Source: Sympetrum striolatum (taxonomy: Eukaryota > Arthropoda > Insecta > Odonata > Libellulidae). From it: a stretch of DNA of 64,000 nucleotides. Both the position numbers and the translations under genes were made by a program. The notes beneath the pieces are model-generated. The model did no database searches and was not told the origin of the DNA. It worked only from the letters and a program-made list of their open reading frames with translations. This document shows positions 11,384 through 21,304 of this stretch, piece after piece (the first letter of the stretch is position 1; every line of letters starts with the position of its first letter). The stretch lies in NCBI GenBank assembly GCA_947579665.1, contig OX388346.1, positions 86,120,615 to 86,184,614 of the forward strand, given 5' to 3'.

Positions 11384-11413
11384 CCGGTTTCGGCTCATTT
11401 GGCCATCATCAGG
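11384..11413 (-). ncRNA. Hammerhead-ribozyme-like motif in a retroelement 3' region
   Basis: The minus strand reads CTGATGA (11406-11412), a GGC/GCC stem-loop, then GAAAC (11387-11391), ACCGGT and C. This is the order of hammerhead core parts with a palindromic stem III. It follows the LINE coding relic in the same strand, where a 3' UTR would be. Against activity: one extra T precedes stem II, stem I is only about two pairs, and stem III has no loop, so at most it could act as a dimer. Known small hammerheads in Penelope-like elements have palindromic stem III; relation to them is inference. Confidence 0.35.
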
Positions 11414-11463
11414 TAAAAATCAGGAAACACAAAGGCTCTAAGTACATATATTTAGATTTAGAT

Positions 11464-11756
11464 ATATACCCCGCGAGTCGTCAGTGGCGTATGGCAAGGG
11501 GTGTAGTAACTCCAGCATCACTACCTAGTCTATCCTATTAGCCTCTCTAATAGCCTGAGGAAAGAACGACCAAAAATAAGTCTTTTTTTGCGATTACCTT
11601 CTTGTAACGTTTTGTCTATGCTTCTCGAAGATCGCGTTTGTTCTTTACTGGAACCGAAATTTCGTTTACTTCGTCTAAAAGTTCTGAACTGATGAATTTT
11701 TCTGGAAGCTTTCGTCGGTAATCAGATATTCTCACCTGGAGCGAATTCCAACCTTA
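11464..11756 (-). pseudogene. LINE reverse transcriptase C-terminal relic
   Basis: The minus strand encodes GWNSLQVRISDYRRKLPEKF and, after an internal stop and a frameshift, SFFPQAIREANRID followed by a stop. These match the layout of the C-terminal region downstream of the RT domain in CR1/Jockey-like non-LTR retrotransposons, which typically ends in an FFPRTIR-like motif. The upstream part (SSVTAMIESL) lies at 16602-16635 on the far side of the foldback element. Rejoining the two at the TA gives a continuous reading except for one extra base. Dead and partial. Confidence 0.7.
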
Positions 11757-12773
11757 GGCCCGTTTCACATGGACGCGGACTGTCCGCGCTCCGCTCTACG
11801 CGCGCGGGGCGCGGAGAGCGGTCGCCGCTTTTCACATGGACGCGGACGAAAACCGTCCGCGGCATTCCCCGTGTATTTCTCCCGTAAGAAGGATGGCCCA
11901 TGTTGCCATTTACAAATATTTACAAATCGGTAGAAAATAAAATCATTTATGGTGTAAATATAAAGGATGAATACATGGTGAAAAAGGTTTTTTTCATATT
12001 AGTTAAAATAACATTAATAAAAAATATTTTCTTACATTTCCGCCTGGAAACGCTATTTTCCGACATTATCTTAATAACGCTGTTGTAAACATGGCGTTGC
12101 TTTAATTGACACCAAATTTACACAGAAAGTATTCCGGAGTTAACTTTCCATAATGGTAAACATTAATTTACGGTATACCAAATCTGAATACTTTTATAAC
12201 ATAAAAAGTACAGTTTGATCCTAAAATTCCGAATTTTGCATTCCAAAAAGCGATCAGCGGCGAAGTCTCGTACCGTAAGAGATATCCCAATACATGATGC
12301 GTATGAAATTTAAAGAAATGTATGAGGTAGTTTTTGGTGAAGGACGGGATACTTTGTCTTATTTCTAAAGGGAGTTATGAATTTTTTAATATGATGGTTT
12401 TTCCCGCGCGCCAGATTTCCGCTGTCTTACCCTTGATTGTGCTGGCTACGATGAGCGTATTGCGGAAGCAAATCGCTCCGCAAAGAATAGAATTATTGTG
12501 AAAGCACTGAACATTTACTTTTTACTGTTGAAATACGTTTGCACTAAAATTTGGATATCACGAATATTTATAGAAAATTTAACAGCACTTACACTAATTT
12601 AATCTCTTATCCACGAAGAAGCACTGTTTGGCCTCCGATTTCCTTCAAATGTTTCCCATCTTGCTGAGTGTTCCTCAGGGCCTGTTATTTTTCTGCTGCC
12701 TTTTTGATTGTTATTTTTCGACTAATGAATTCATCTAACGCTTTTTTAAAGCTATTTTCATCGTACCTTTGGT

Positions 12774-13544
12774 ATGATTTACGACGATTTCGTGCGGTCT
12801 GAAGTGAGAAGAAAAGTGTTTACCAGTTTTTTTTTCAGAAGGTTCCTCCAACTCTGAAAATAATATTAAATACTGTGAACATGGACAATGATTTGCCGAA
12901 TTTTAAAAGAACTACTTTATATCGCTTGCTAACAGACATCGGTTTTGTATATGAATGAAAGGGCTGGTATAGCTTATTAAATGAGAGAGTTAATGACATC
13001 ATCCGTTTGCGCCATGACTTTCTGACGCAACCACAAAAATATAGAAGGGAGCAAAGAACAATTGTTTCAAAGAGTGGCTGGCAAGTAAAAATATAAACTT
13101 TGACGCTGACAGTTTAAAAAGAGATTTACTATTTTCAGTCAATCAAATTCGGAAAGATTTTGAAAAGTTGAATGTAGATGAACCTGCGAAGTCGAAGGGA
13201 TGCATTGCAATCAGCCTTATCATTGCGAGTTGAACCCGATTGAAAGAGTTTGGGCGCAGCTCAAACATTATGTTGGGATGAAGAATACTTCATTCAAGAA
13301 GAAAGATGTGGAGCGGATCATTTCGGAGAGTTTCGGCAAGATCTCAGCTCAAAATTGGCAAAACCATGTAGAACATGTGATGAAAGTAGAAGAAGAAATA
13401 TGGCACGCAGACAGTTTGCAAGACGACGTAGATGAATTAATTATTCGTCTCTCATCGTCGCGGTCAGCAATAGCATCGGAAGATGAGCCACAGCCAAGTA
13501 CATCGGGTTTCATGGAAGGGTTTGAATCACTTTCAGATTCTTGA
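12774..13544 (+). pseudogene. IS630/Tc1-like transposase, left arm, internally deleted
   Basis: Corresponds to the right-arm transposase but has lost about 370 bases, joined at AGAACAATTG near 13072. The deletion removes the first catalytic aspartate and the DNASYHS motif. The N-terminal part shares with the right arm the same in-frame TGA after GFVYE. The last open segment (13200-13544) carries CELNPIERVWAQLKHYV, the region of the third catalytic residue in DDE_3-type transposases, and a low-complexity acidic C-terminus. Non-functional. Confidence 0.85.
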
Positions 13545-13921
13545 CTGAAAAGGTTAGAAACACATCTCCCTTCAACATATTACTCTATTACAGGATAGAT
13601 AATTAGTTTTAATTTGATTCCTATTCTGATGATAACCGAGTAAAATACGTCCAGAAAGAGAGAGCGCCAAATTTGCTTCTTATTGTTTTTCACTCCAGAA
13701 TCTAATGGTTTGTCTGAAATTATTGTAATACAATTCAAACTAAAAAATCAATGAAAGAACTAACTAACTCTAAGAGCTTCCAGATATCCGTGTTTTAAAC
13801 ATCTTACGGTAGCCAATTCGAATTCGGCGCGTTAATCCGATTGGCAGGGAGAGGAGGGTCGACGAAGCGTACGCTTGGCAACATTGCTCTACTTTGACAA
13901 ATCTGCTTGGTCCGCATCAGC

Positions 13922-14062
13922 CGTCCGCGTTCATGTGCAAGCACAAACCTGTCTCTGTGGCCCGTACGCGCGCGGACTATCCGCGTGGCCCCTACGCCCC
14001 GCGGATCGTCCGCGCGCGTACGGGCCACAGAGACAGGTTTGTGCTTGCACATGAACGCGGAC
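13922..14062. repeat. GC-rich centre of the foldback
   Basis: Arms 13922-13975 and 14009-14062 pair perfectly or nearly so around a 33-base spacer that is itself GC-rich. The inner part (GGCCCGTACGCGCGCGGA) resembles the outer terminal repeat, so this is where the inner ends of the two elements meet. CpG density is far above the rest of the window. Confidence 0.85.
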
Positions 14063-14439
14063 GGCTGACGCGGACCAAGCAGATTAGTCAGAGTAGAACA
14101 ATGTTGCCAAGCGTACGCTTCGTCGACCCTCCTCTCCCTACCAATCGGATTAACGCGCCGAATTCGAATTGGCTACCGTAAAATGTTTAAAATACGGATA
14201 TCTGGAAGCTCTTAGAGTTAGTTAGTTCTTTCATTGATTTTTTAGTTTCAAATGTATTACAATACTATCAGACAAACCATTAGATTCTGGAGTGAAAAAC
14301 AATATGAAGCAAATTTGGCGCTCTCTCTTTCTGGACGTATTTTACTCGGTTAACATCAGAATAGGAATCAAATTAAACTAATTATCTATCCTGTAATAGA
14401 GTAATATGTTGAAGGGAGATATGTATCTAACCTTTTCAG

Positions 14440-15582
14440 TCAAGAATCTGAAAGTGATTCAAACCCTTCCATGAAACCTGATGTACTTGGCTGTGGCTCA
14501 TCTTCCGATGCTATTGCTGACCGCGACGATGAGAGACGAATAATTAATTCATCTACGTCGTCTTGCAAATTGTCTGCGTGCCATATTTCTTCTTCTACTT
14601 TCATCACATGTTCTACATGGTTTTGCCAATTTTGAGCTGAGATCTTGCCGAAACTCTCCGAAATGATCCGCTCCACATCTTTCTTCTTGAATGAAGTATT
14701 CTTCATCCCAACATAATGTTTGATCTGCGCCCAAACTCTTTCAATCGGGTTCAACTCGCAATGATAAGGCTGATTGCAATGCATCCCTTCGACTTCGCAG
14801 GTTCATCTACATTCAACTTTTCAAAATCTTTCCGAATTTGATTGACTGAAAATAGTAAATCTCTTTTTAAACTGTCAGCGTCAAAGTTTATATTTTTACT
14901 TGCCAGCCACTCTTTTATAATATCTTTTTTCCAGCTGACTGTCGGTAAATATTCTAATTTCCTGGAATGATACGATGCATTGTCCAAAACAATTACTGAG
15001 CCCCTAGGAATGTTTGCGAGAAGGCAGTTTTAGAACCAGTTTTCATAACAATTCCCGTCAACTTCGTCATGTTCGTCCATGGTATTTTTCTTGCAAAAAA
15101 AAATTTAAGGCCCCCTCGATGAAAATTTTCCGTACCAGCGTGTATGATGGCAAAACGACCTCCTCGAGATGTGGGGGCCTTTAATCCAGTGCTTAACCCA
15201 GAGAGAAAAGCGTCGAGTGGCGTTTTAATTTGTTTATCACGCCAAGCCTTTTCAAGGTTTGACCAACATTTACCCAAGTCTTGTCAGTATAAGCAATTGT
15301 TCTTTGCTCCCTTCTATATTTTTGTAGTTGCGTCAGAAAGTCATGGCGACAACGGATGATGTCATTAACTCTCTCAATTAACAAGCTATACCTGCCCTTT
15401 CATTCATATACAAAACCGATGTCTGTTAGCAAGCGATATAAAGTAGTTCTTTTAAAATTCGGCAAATCATTGTCCATGTTCACAGTATTTAATATTGTTT
15501 TCAGAGTTGGAGGAACCTTCTGAAAAAACAACTGGTGCACTTTTCTTCTCACTTCAGACCGCACGAAATCGTCGTAAATCAT
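14440..15582 (-). pseudogene. IS630/Tc1-like transposase, right arm, broken
   Basis: Read from 15582 downward: an N-terminal helix-turn-helix-like segment (about residues 1-60), a TGA after GFVYE, then YTDKTWVN (first catalytic D region), GGRFAIIHAG, VLDNASYHSRKLEYLP (second D) and CELNPIERVWAQ (third acidic residue). These are the landmarks of DDE_3/IS630-Tc1 superfamily transposases that cut and paste at TA. At least three frameshifts (near 15260, 14995 and 14790) and the TGA break it. It is the fuller of the two arms and the better guide to the ancestral protein, roughly 380 residues. Non-functional as it stands. Confidence 0.88.
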
Positions 15583-16601
15583 ATCAAAGGTACGATGAAA
15601 ATAGCTTTAAAAAAGCGTTAGATGAATTCATTAGTCGAAAAATAACAATCAAAAAGGCAGCAGAAAAATAACATGTCCTGAGGAACACTCAGCAAGATGG
15701 GAAACATTTAAAGGAAATCGGAGGCCAAACAGTGCTTCTTCGTGGATAAGAGATTAAATTAGTGTAAGTGCTGTTAAATTTTCTATAAGTATTCGTGATA
15801 TCCAAATTTTAGTGCAAACGTATTTCAACAGTAAAAAGTAAATGTTCAGTGCTTTCACAATAATTCTATACTTTGCGGAGCGATTTGCTTCTGCAATACG
15901 CTCATCGTAGCCAGCGCAATCAAGGGTAAGACAGCGGAAATCTGGCGCGCGGGAAAAACCATCATATTAAAAAATTCATAACACCCTTTAGAAATAAAAC
16001 AAAGTATTCCGTCCTTCACCAAAAACTACCTCATACATTTCTTTAAATTTCATACGCATCATGTATTGGGGTATCTCTTACGCTACGAGACTTCGCCGCT
16101 GATCGCTTTTTGGAATGCAAAATTCGGAATTTTAGGATCAAACTGTACTTTTTATGTTATAAAAGTATTCAGATTTGGTATACCGTAAATTAATGTTTAC
16201 CATTATGGAAAGTTAACTCCGGAATACTTTCTGTGTAAATTTGGTGTCAATTAAAGCAACGCCATGATTACAACAGCGTTATTAAGATAATGTCGGAAAA
16301 TAGCGTTTCCAGGCGGAAATGTAAGAAAATATTTTTTATTAATGTTATTTTAACTAATATGAAAAAAACCTTTTACACCATGTATTCATCCTTTATATTT
16401 ACACCATAAATGATTTTATTATCTACCGATTTGTAAATATTTGTAAATGGCAACATGGGCCATCCTTCTTACGGGAGAAATACACGGGGAATGCCGCGGA
16501 CGGTTTTCGTCCGCGTCCATGTGAAAAGCGGCGACCGCTCTCCGCGCCCCGCGCGCGTAGAGCGGAGCGCGGACCGTCCGCGTCCATGTGAAACGGGCCT
16601 A

Positions 16602-16635
16602 AGGACTCTATCATAGCCGTAACGCTACTGCCTAA
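16602..16635 (-). pseudogene. LINE relic, fragment upstream of the foldback
   Basis: The minus strand encodes SSVTAMIESL, which continues into GWNSLQVR at 11756 once the foldback and one TA are removed. This supports the order LINE first, foldback later. Confidence 0.65.
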
Positions 16636-16830
16636 GGCCGCAACTACATTGGATCCGTATTTCTCCCGATCCGATGTCGGCCGACGTCGGAAGAAAAACA
16701 AACACAAAGGTAACTACGCCGGTGCCTACACTGGAAGGAGTTTCCCCGTCCGACGACACCCGACGTCGGCCGATCAGGACGTCCGATCAAACATGTTTGA
16801 TTTCCATCCGATAACCCCCGACGGACGGTG
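16634..16830. repeat. GC-rich direct repeats, possible end of another DNA element
   Basis: Two related units about 85 bases apart, starting at 16634 (GCCGCAACTACATTGG) and 16719 (GCCGGTGCCTACACTGG), each end in GACGTCGGCCGA-like palindromes. The first follows a TA and GGCC, as in the foldback ends. No matching far end was found, so the element is partial or the reading is wrong. Confidence 0.45.
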
Positions 16831-17187
16831 TAAAGAAAGTATTACGTCTAAATTTAACATTCTAAAATTTAGTATAACCCTTTTTACTGTTGGATTCCCA
16901 GTTCATTTTTTATTCAACTCTACCCTCGAGTATATTTTTAATCCATGCCAGACCACTGTGCGTTACGAAAAGACGCTGTTCGTCCGCGGTCTGGATCGCG
17001 ATGACAGTGTTCTTAGACAATCCATGCATATATATTTACACGGAGATTCTTGTATTTAAAATTTTCCCTTATCCCATTGGGCGTAATGAAGTAAATCTCG
17101 GTCAAGTGCCGTTGATCTCATTCGAATTGCAGCATTGCCGTATCGTTTGTCGCATTTTGGAGTTAAGGTCTCATTGTTTCATCGTAG
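16831..17187 (+). other. Non-coding, proposed intron 3' end
   Basis: No supported coding content. It ends in a pyrimidine-rich stretch and AG at 17186-17187, the proposed acceptor for the transposase coding exon. Confidence 0.4.
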
Positions 17188-19388
17188 GGCGTCAGGAAAG
17201 AACTGGAAGTGCAGGTTCAACCATCGCTGGGTTGAAGATAAAGATTTATGGTGGGTGCGGGAAGATCCTACTGATAGCTCTTCAGTTAAGTGTGCACTGT
17301 GTAAATCAAGTTTTACATTGAGCAATATGGGAAAGAAAGCCCTGATCAGCCATGCCAAAGGGAAGAAGCATGCTGAGAAAGAGGCTAACAGAAGGAAAAC
17401 TGTATCAATCGCAGCCCTGTTTCAGTCCACTCAACAATCTTCTTCAGGAGGGTTATCAGCAACAGCCCATGTTTCTACAGCTCCCATTGCTAGTGAAACG
17501 TCAGTCATAGCCTTAGAAGATCAGAGCGCCGTCCAACAGCAGCAACAAACAACAAGTGCATGTAGGGCGACAATGAATGCATATATAGAGAGAGATGAAG
17601 TGACAAAGGCCGAGATAATGCTGTGTTTGAGTGCTGTTATCCGACATAATTCATTGCGTGACGTAAGCAGCCTTGTAGACCTCTTCCCTATCATTTTCCC
17701 TGACAGTGTCATCGCTTCAAAAGTACAACTTCAGAAAACTAAACTCAGTTACAGTATTTTGTATGGACTCTCTCCATATTTTACAAAGGAGCTTAAGGAA
17801 TCTATTCTGAATTGTGATATGCTTGCTGTGGGGTTTGATGAAAGCTTAAATAAAATTAGCCAGAATCAACAAATGGATATGATTGTTCGCTTTTGGGACA
17901 CAAAACTGAACGAGGTCGTTACTAGATACCTAACATCAGTTTTTTTTAGGAAAAACAAAAGCCAAAAACATTCTAGAGGGTTTTGAAGAGGGACTCACAG
18001 GGATTGATATGAAAAAGGTCATCCATGTTTCAATGGATGGTCCTAATGTTAACAGGAGATTTTTAATAGACTTAAAAGATAAGCTGAAGAAGAATTTTAA
18101 TCCAAGTGATCCAGTTCTAATTGACTTTGGCACATGTGGGTTGCATACAGTGCATGTAGCATTCAAAACTGGGTGTAAGGCATCCAATTGGGACCTGATT
18201 AAATTCATGAGGGCTTTGCATAATCTCTTCAAGCATGTGCCTTCTCGAAGAGCTGATTTTATCAACATTACAGGATCAACTGTATTCCCACAAAAAATCT
18301 GTGCAATAAGGTGGGTAGAAAATAGGTCAGTCGTCAAGAGAGCTATAGATATTTTACCTGGCATAGAGAAGTACGTGAATGAAGTTGAAAGAGTGAAAAG
18401 GGAGCAGAAAGAGGGGAAACCTATAAAAAAGATTTCCATTACAATTCCTGACTGTGGTAGTTACCACATTGTAAAAGAGGCTCTTAAGGATAAATTTTTG
18501 TTAGCCAAGCTCACATTTTTCGAGTCTATGGCTGCTTTAGTTGAACCATTTCTAACAGAATTCCAATCGGACAAACCTCTTGCACCATTTTTGTACTCTT
18601 CCCTTCATACATTAGTTAAAACCATCATGGAACGGTTTGTAACTGAAGAAGCTTTCAACAAGCAACCTATCCAACAGATTGACCTTGAAGATAAATCGAA
18701 TCTCCTCATGGTTCGAGATATTAATTTAGGTTATGCTACCTGGTCTGCTATCAGAAAGTGCATCCATAAGCCATCTGAGAAAGAATTATTGATATTCCGC
18801 AATGAATGTTCCCATTTTATGAAATCCTTGGTCCAAAAAATGCTTCAAAAATCTCCATTGGCCTACTCATTTACAAAAAGCATTTCATGTCTCGATCCAG
18901 AAGTTGCCTTGGATGAGTCCACAGCAAGGAAATACATGGCATCTGCACTTAGTTATCTTATTGATCTGAATAGATTGCAAGGAAATGTTGCTGATGCTAT
19001 TGAGAGAGAGTTTAGGGAACTAATCAGTCTAGGTTCAGTGAAGAGTGCTCTTAAAGAGTATTCAAGACTAAGTTGTTGTCTTGATCATTTTTGGATGAAG
19101 TTGATTGGAGATCAGCCGGGATATGAGAATTTGAAGTTATTTGTAAAATCTATATGTATCCTGTTTCATGGCAATGCTAGTATTGAGAGAGGATTCTCTG
19201 TGAATTCTGCGTGCTTGGTGGGAAATTTGAGGGAGGAGTCATTAGTTGGCATGCGTGTGATATACGATGCGGTTATCAATGCAGGAGGAATCAAAGAAGT
19301 TTTGATCACAAAATCCTTCATAAATTCCTTCAGGAATGCCTGCTCTAGATATCAAGTCAATCTCAAGTCAATGACGCTTGTGGTTTAG
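17188..19388 (+). pseudogene. hAT-like transposase with one frameshift
   Basis: With the spliced start codon (AT at 8780-8781 plus G at 17188) the protein begins MASGKNWKCRFNHRW and would be about 733 residues. A zinc-finger-like CALC...H.....H segment at about residues 37-61 resembles BED fingers. The C-terminus has a segment with ERGFSVN (about residue 669), like the hAT dimerisation region. The reading frame breaks once in a run of eight T at 17940-17947; seven T would keep one frame from TSV to FEEGLTGIDMKK. It is otherwise open to the TAG at 19388. The element's ends at 8300 and 21304 fit this as its own transposase. The break could be a sequencing error in a homopolymer. The catalytic residues of the RNase H fold were not assigned with certainty. 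Confidence 0.8.
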
Positions 19389-19404
19389 GCAATGAATTTT
19401 TATC

Positions 19405-20815
19405 CCCTATATATATATATATGTATATATATATTGGGATTGGGATTTTCACAGCATATAGGCCCTAACGTGTAACCCCAGGAAAAGTGAGAAATCGATC
19501 ATAATGGTCATGAGTTCGATTCCAGGAGGCCCCAAACTCCTGATTTTTCTCATTTGAATGCATTGCTTTGATTTTTGGGAATTTTTTTTGAGGCACTTCC
19601 TGTCAAAATATCGAGCTGAAATTCAAGATACCGGTAGAAGTCGTAAACCTTCAACGAAAACCATTCAAGTCATCCTCAAGTATTATCCTTGGTTCGACGC
19701 TAGGTCTGGACAAATTTTCTACGTAAGGAATGCATGTAAAGTTCGATTTCACCGTTTGCAGACTTCATTTCATTTGCAAAATTAAATTAGAAATAATGGT
19801 CCTACGAAATTCGAGACGAGTACCAAAAGACGGGAAATTTATTAAAGATTCTTATTTTGGTCGTGTTATATCGTTTTTGATTCTAAATTACGAGAATTTA
19901 GAGAAATAAAGCAAAAAACATGCGTTATTTTTCGGTTATAAACAACCAGTTCCTGTGATGACTGAGGCGATTGTTGAACTCGATTCTCATATGATTGCAT
20001 TGATAGAATAGGGCCATAAGAGATATATGGGGAATGATAGCCGACGTTTCGTGATTATAAAGGCATTATCTAACCATGGAAATCGAATTTTAGCAATGTG
20101 GTTTTACAAATAATGTAGTTTTCTTTACTGAAGATGAATTAATATTGTACTTTGTGAAGGAAATTTCAAATAATATCGTCGTTTTGAGGAGGTAATAATT
20201 CTTTGTGACTTCGGTATTTACAATTACGAAAAAAATCTGTCTGGGCAGACTATGTCTTAGGGTTCAATGCAAGAAGGGACTTCTAACATTAATGACTTTT
20301 ACAGAAAATGTCCTGGGTTCGATGCTAGGACCATGCAGAAACCTCTCATTTAAATACATGGGGGTAGTTTTTCATTTTTTTTTTTGATGCACTAATCGAA
20401 ATTATAGGAAGTTTTTGCTTTGCTAGAAGATGTATATTAAGACCTGTTTTACAAGAAAAATGTAGATTAGACCATACTGTTCCTGGGTTCGATCCCAGAG
20501 CACATTAAAATTACTCACATAAGGAATATATGTGAAAAGTAGGATGTGGTTGAGGCCGTTGCAGCCAATATTTCTGCTTGAATTTTCACACAAAGTTAGA
20601 GATGGTGATCTTCAATTGTGCTGCATAAGAAGTATTGCCAGGAAGACCCGGGTTCGATGCCGGGCGGAAAATATATCTCCTAATTAAAAGATTTTGGTTT
20701 AATTTTCATCATTCTTTTGGAACCTTTTAACGTTAAACTTATTCCCACTATGCTTGCAGTATGCAAGCTACATTTTACTCGTATTTACATATACTTGTTG
20801 CATACAGTGGTATGA
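19405..20815 (+). repeat. B-box/T-arm-like tandem array 2 (inside the hAT-like element)
   Basis: Begins after a TA tract at 19411. Cores are at 19513 (AGTTCGA), 19691, 20316, 20486 and 20651, with spacing 178, then 170 and 165 after a gap. The 570 bases from 19740 to 20310 do not follow the unit pattern and look like an insertion or decay. The array closes with the palindrome GCTTGCAGTATGCAAGC (20752-20768) and an ATACAGTGGTAT tail. It lies between the transposase stop and the right end of the transposon, so it was either carried or inserted there. Confidence 0.72.
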
Positions 20816-21216
20816 CTAAATGAACCTACCAACCCATGACAGGATACTCATGAGGATCAGCCCGAGGTGTATTGGCAAGGAGCCTCTCAGGAGCCCCTTT
20901 AAGATAGTAAACAGTTTTTTACAGAATATGTTAATTTTTGCAGAAGATGTAGATGCCTACCTTAAAAAGGTATACATAAATTTGGAAAGGAAAAAAAATA
21001 ATTTTTCTGATGAATTACTTTAAGAAACCTAACGTCATCCACTCTCAAACATTTGCTCTCCAGGCTTCCTGATGGCTTGTCTGTATCTAGGGTTGGCTCG
21101 GATGCCAATAAAATATCGTGATGAATCTATGAACTGTTTTTCACCTTTTCGTGGACCTTAAGTGCGTAATTATCACAACATGTCTAATATTTGGCTAATA
21201 TAAATTGCAATGCGAA
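20816..21216 (+). other. 3' region of the hAT-like element
   Basis: No recognisable domain. A 67-residue open frame (20820-21023) has no start context or relative that I recognise; a lost last exon of the transposase is conceivable. Confidence 0.35.
21107..21112 (+). promoter_or_regulatory. Possible polyadenylation signal AATAAA
   Basis: Canonical hexamer between the transposase stop and the right terminal repeat, in the right strand. It is 1.7 kb downstream of the stop because array 2 lies between. Chance occurrence is common in AT-rich DNA. Confidence 0.3.
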
Positions 21217-21304
21217 TCTGGGACACCCTGGAAAAATGAAATATTACCCTGGAAAACCTGGAAAACTCAGGGAATTTCTTAATCGCTGGATAGCGGACAC
21301 CCTG
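21217..21304. repeat. Right terminal and subterminal repeats of the hAT-like element
   Basis: GGGACACCCTGG at 21218 is an internal relative of the terminal repeat. It is followed by CCTGGAAAACCTGG, ACTCAGGGAATTT and the 14-base terminus ending 21304. These mirror the left end. Confidence 0.85.

Larger units (their letters stand above)
11757..16599. mobile_element. 4.8-kb foldback made of two tail-to-tail IS630/Tc1-like elements
   Basis: The ends GGCCCGTTTCACATGGACGC and its reverse complement are flanked by TA on both sides (11755-11756, 16600-16601), the target duplication of Tc1/mariner/IS630 elements. The two halves are near-identical inverted copies about 2.2-2.4 kb long, each with a transposase pseudogene pointing to the centre. 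The GC-rich ends contain iterated GTCCGCG and GCGCGG motifs, in contrast to the AT-rich body. The left arm is about 370 bases shorter because of a deletion in the transposase region. The element sits inside the LINE relic, which dates it as younger. A composite that moved as one unit or an inverted duplication in place are both possible. Confidence 0.88.
8300..21304 (+). mobile_element. 13-kb hAT-like DNA transposon with nested insertions
   Basis: Perfect 14-base terminal inverted repeats CAGGGTGTCCGCTA (8300-8313) and TAGCGGACACCCTG (21291-21304) are flanked by the direct duplication AAAAGC (8294-8299, 21305-21310). Removing the element restores a sequence that matches the uninterrupted Helentron-like copies near 1801 and 24971. 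Both ends carry iterated CCTGGAAAACCTGG and AAACTCAGGGAATTT subterminal motifs. Inside are a frameshifted transposase, a B-box array, a LINE relic, a 4.8-kb foldback element and a 71-base palindrome. The transposase resembles hAT proteins, but hAT elements usually make 8-base duplications, so the subfamily is uncertain. The single-copy core without insertions would be about 6-7 kb (inference). Confidence 0.85.

Noticed and set aside
17521..18439. Minus-strand frames of 63 and 167 codons
   Set aside because: Shadows of the transposase coding sequence on the plus strand.
20820..21023. 67-residue open frame as a last exon of the hAT-like transposase
   Set aside because: The main frame already ends at 19388 after its dimerisation-like region, and no acceptor or family similarity could be shown.
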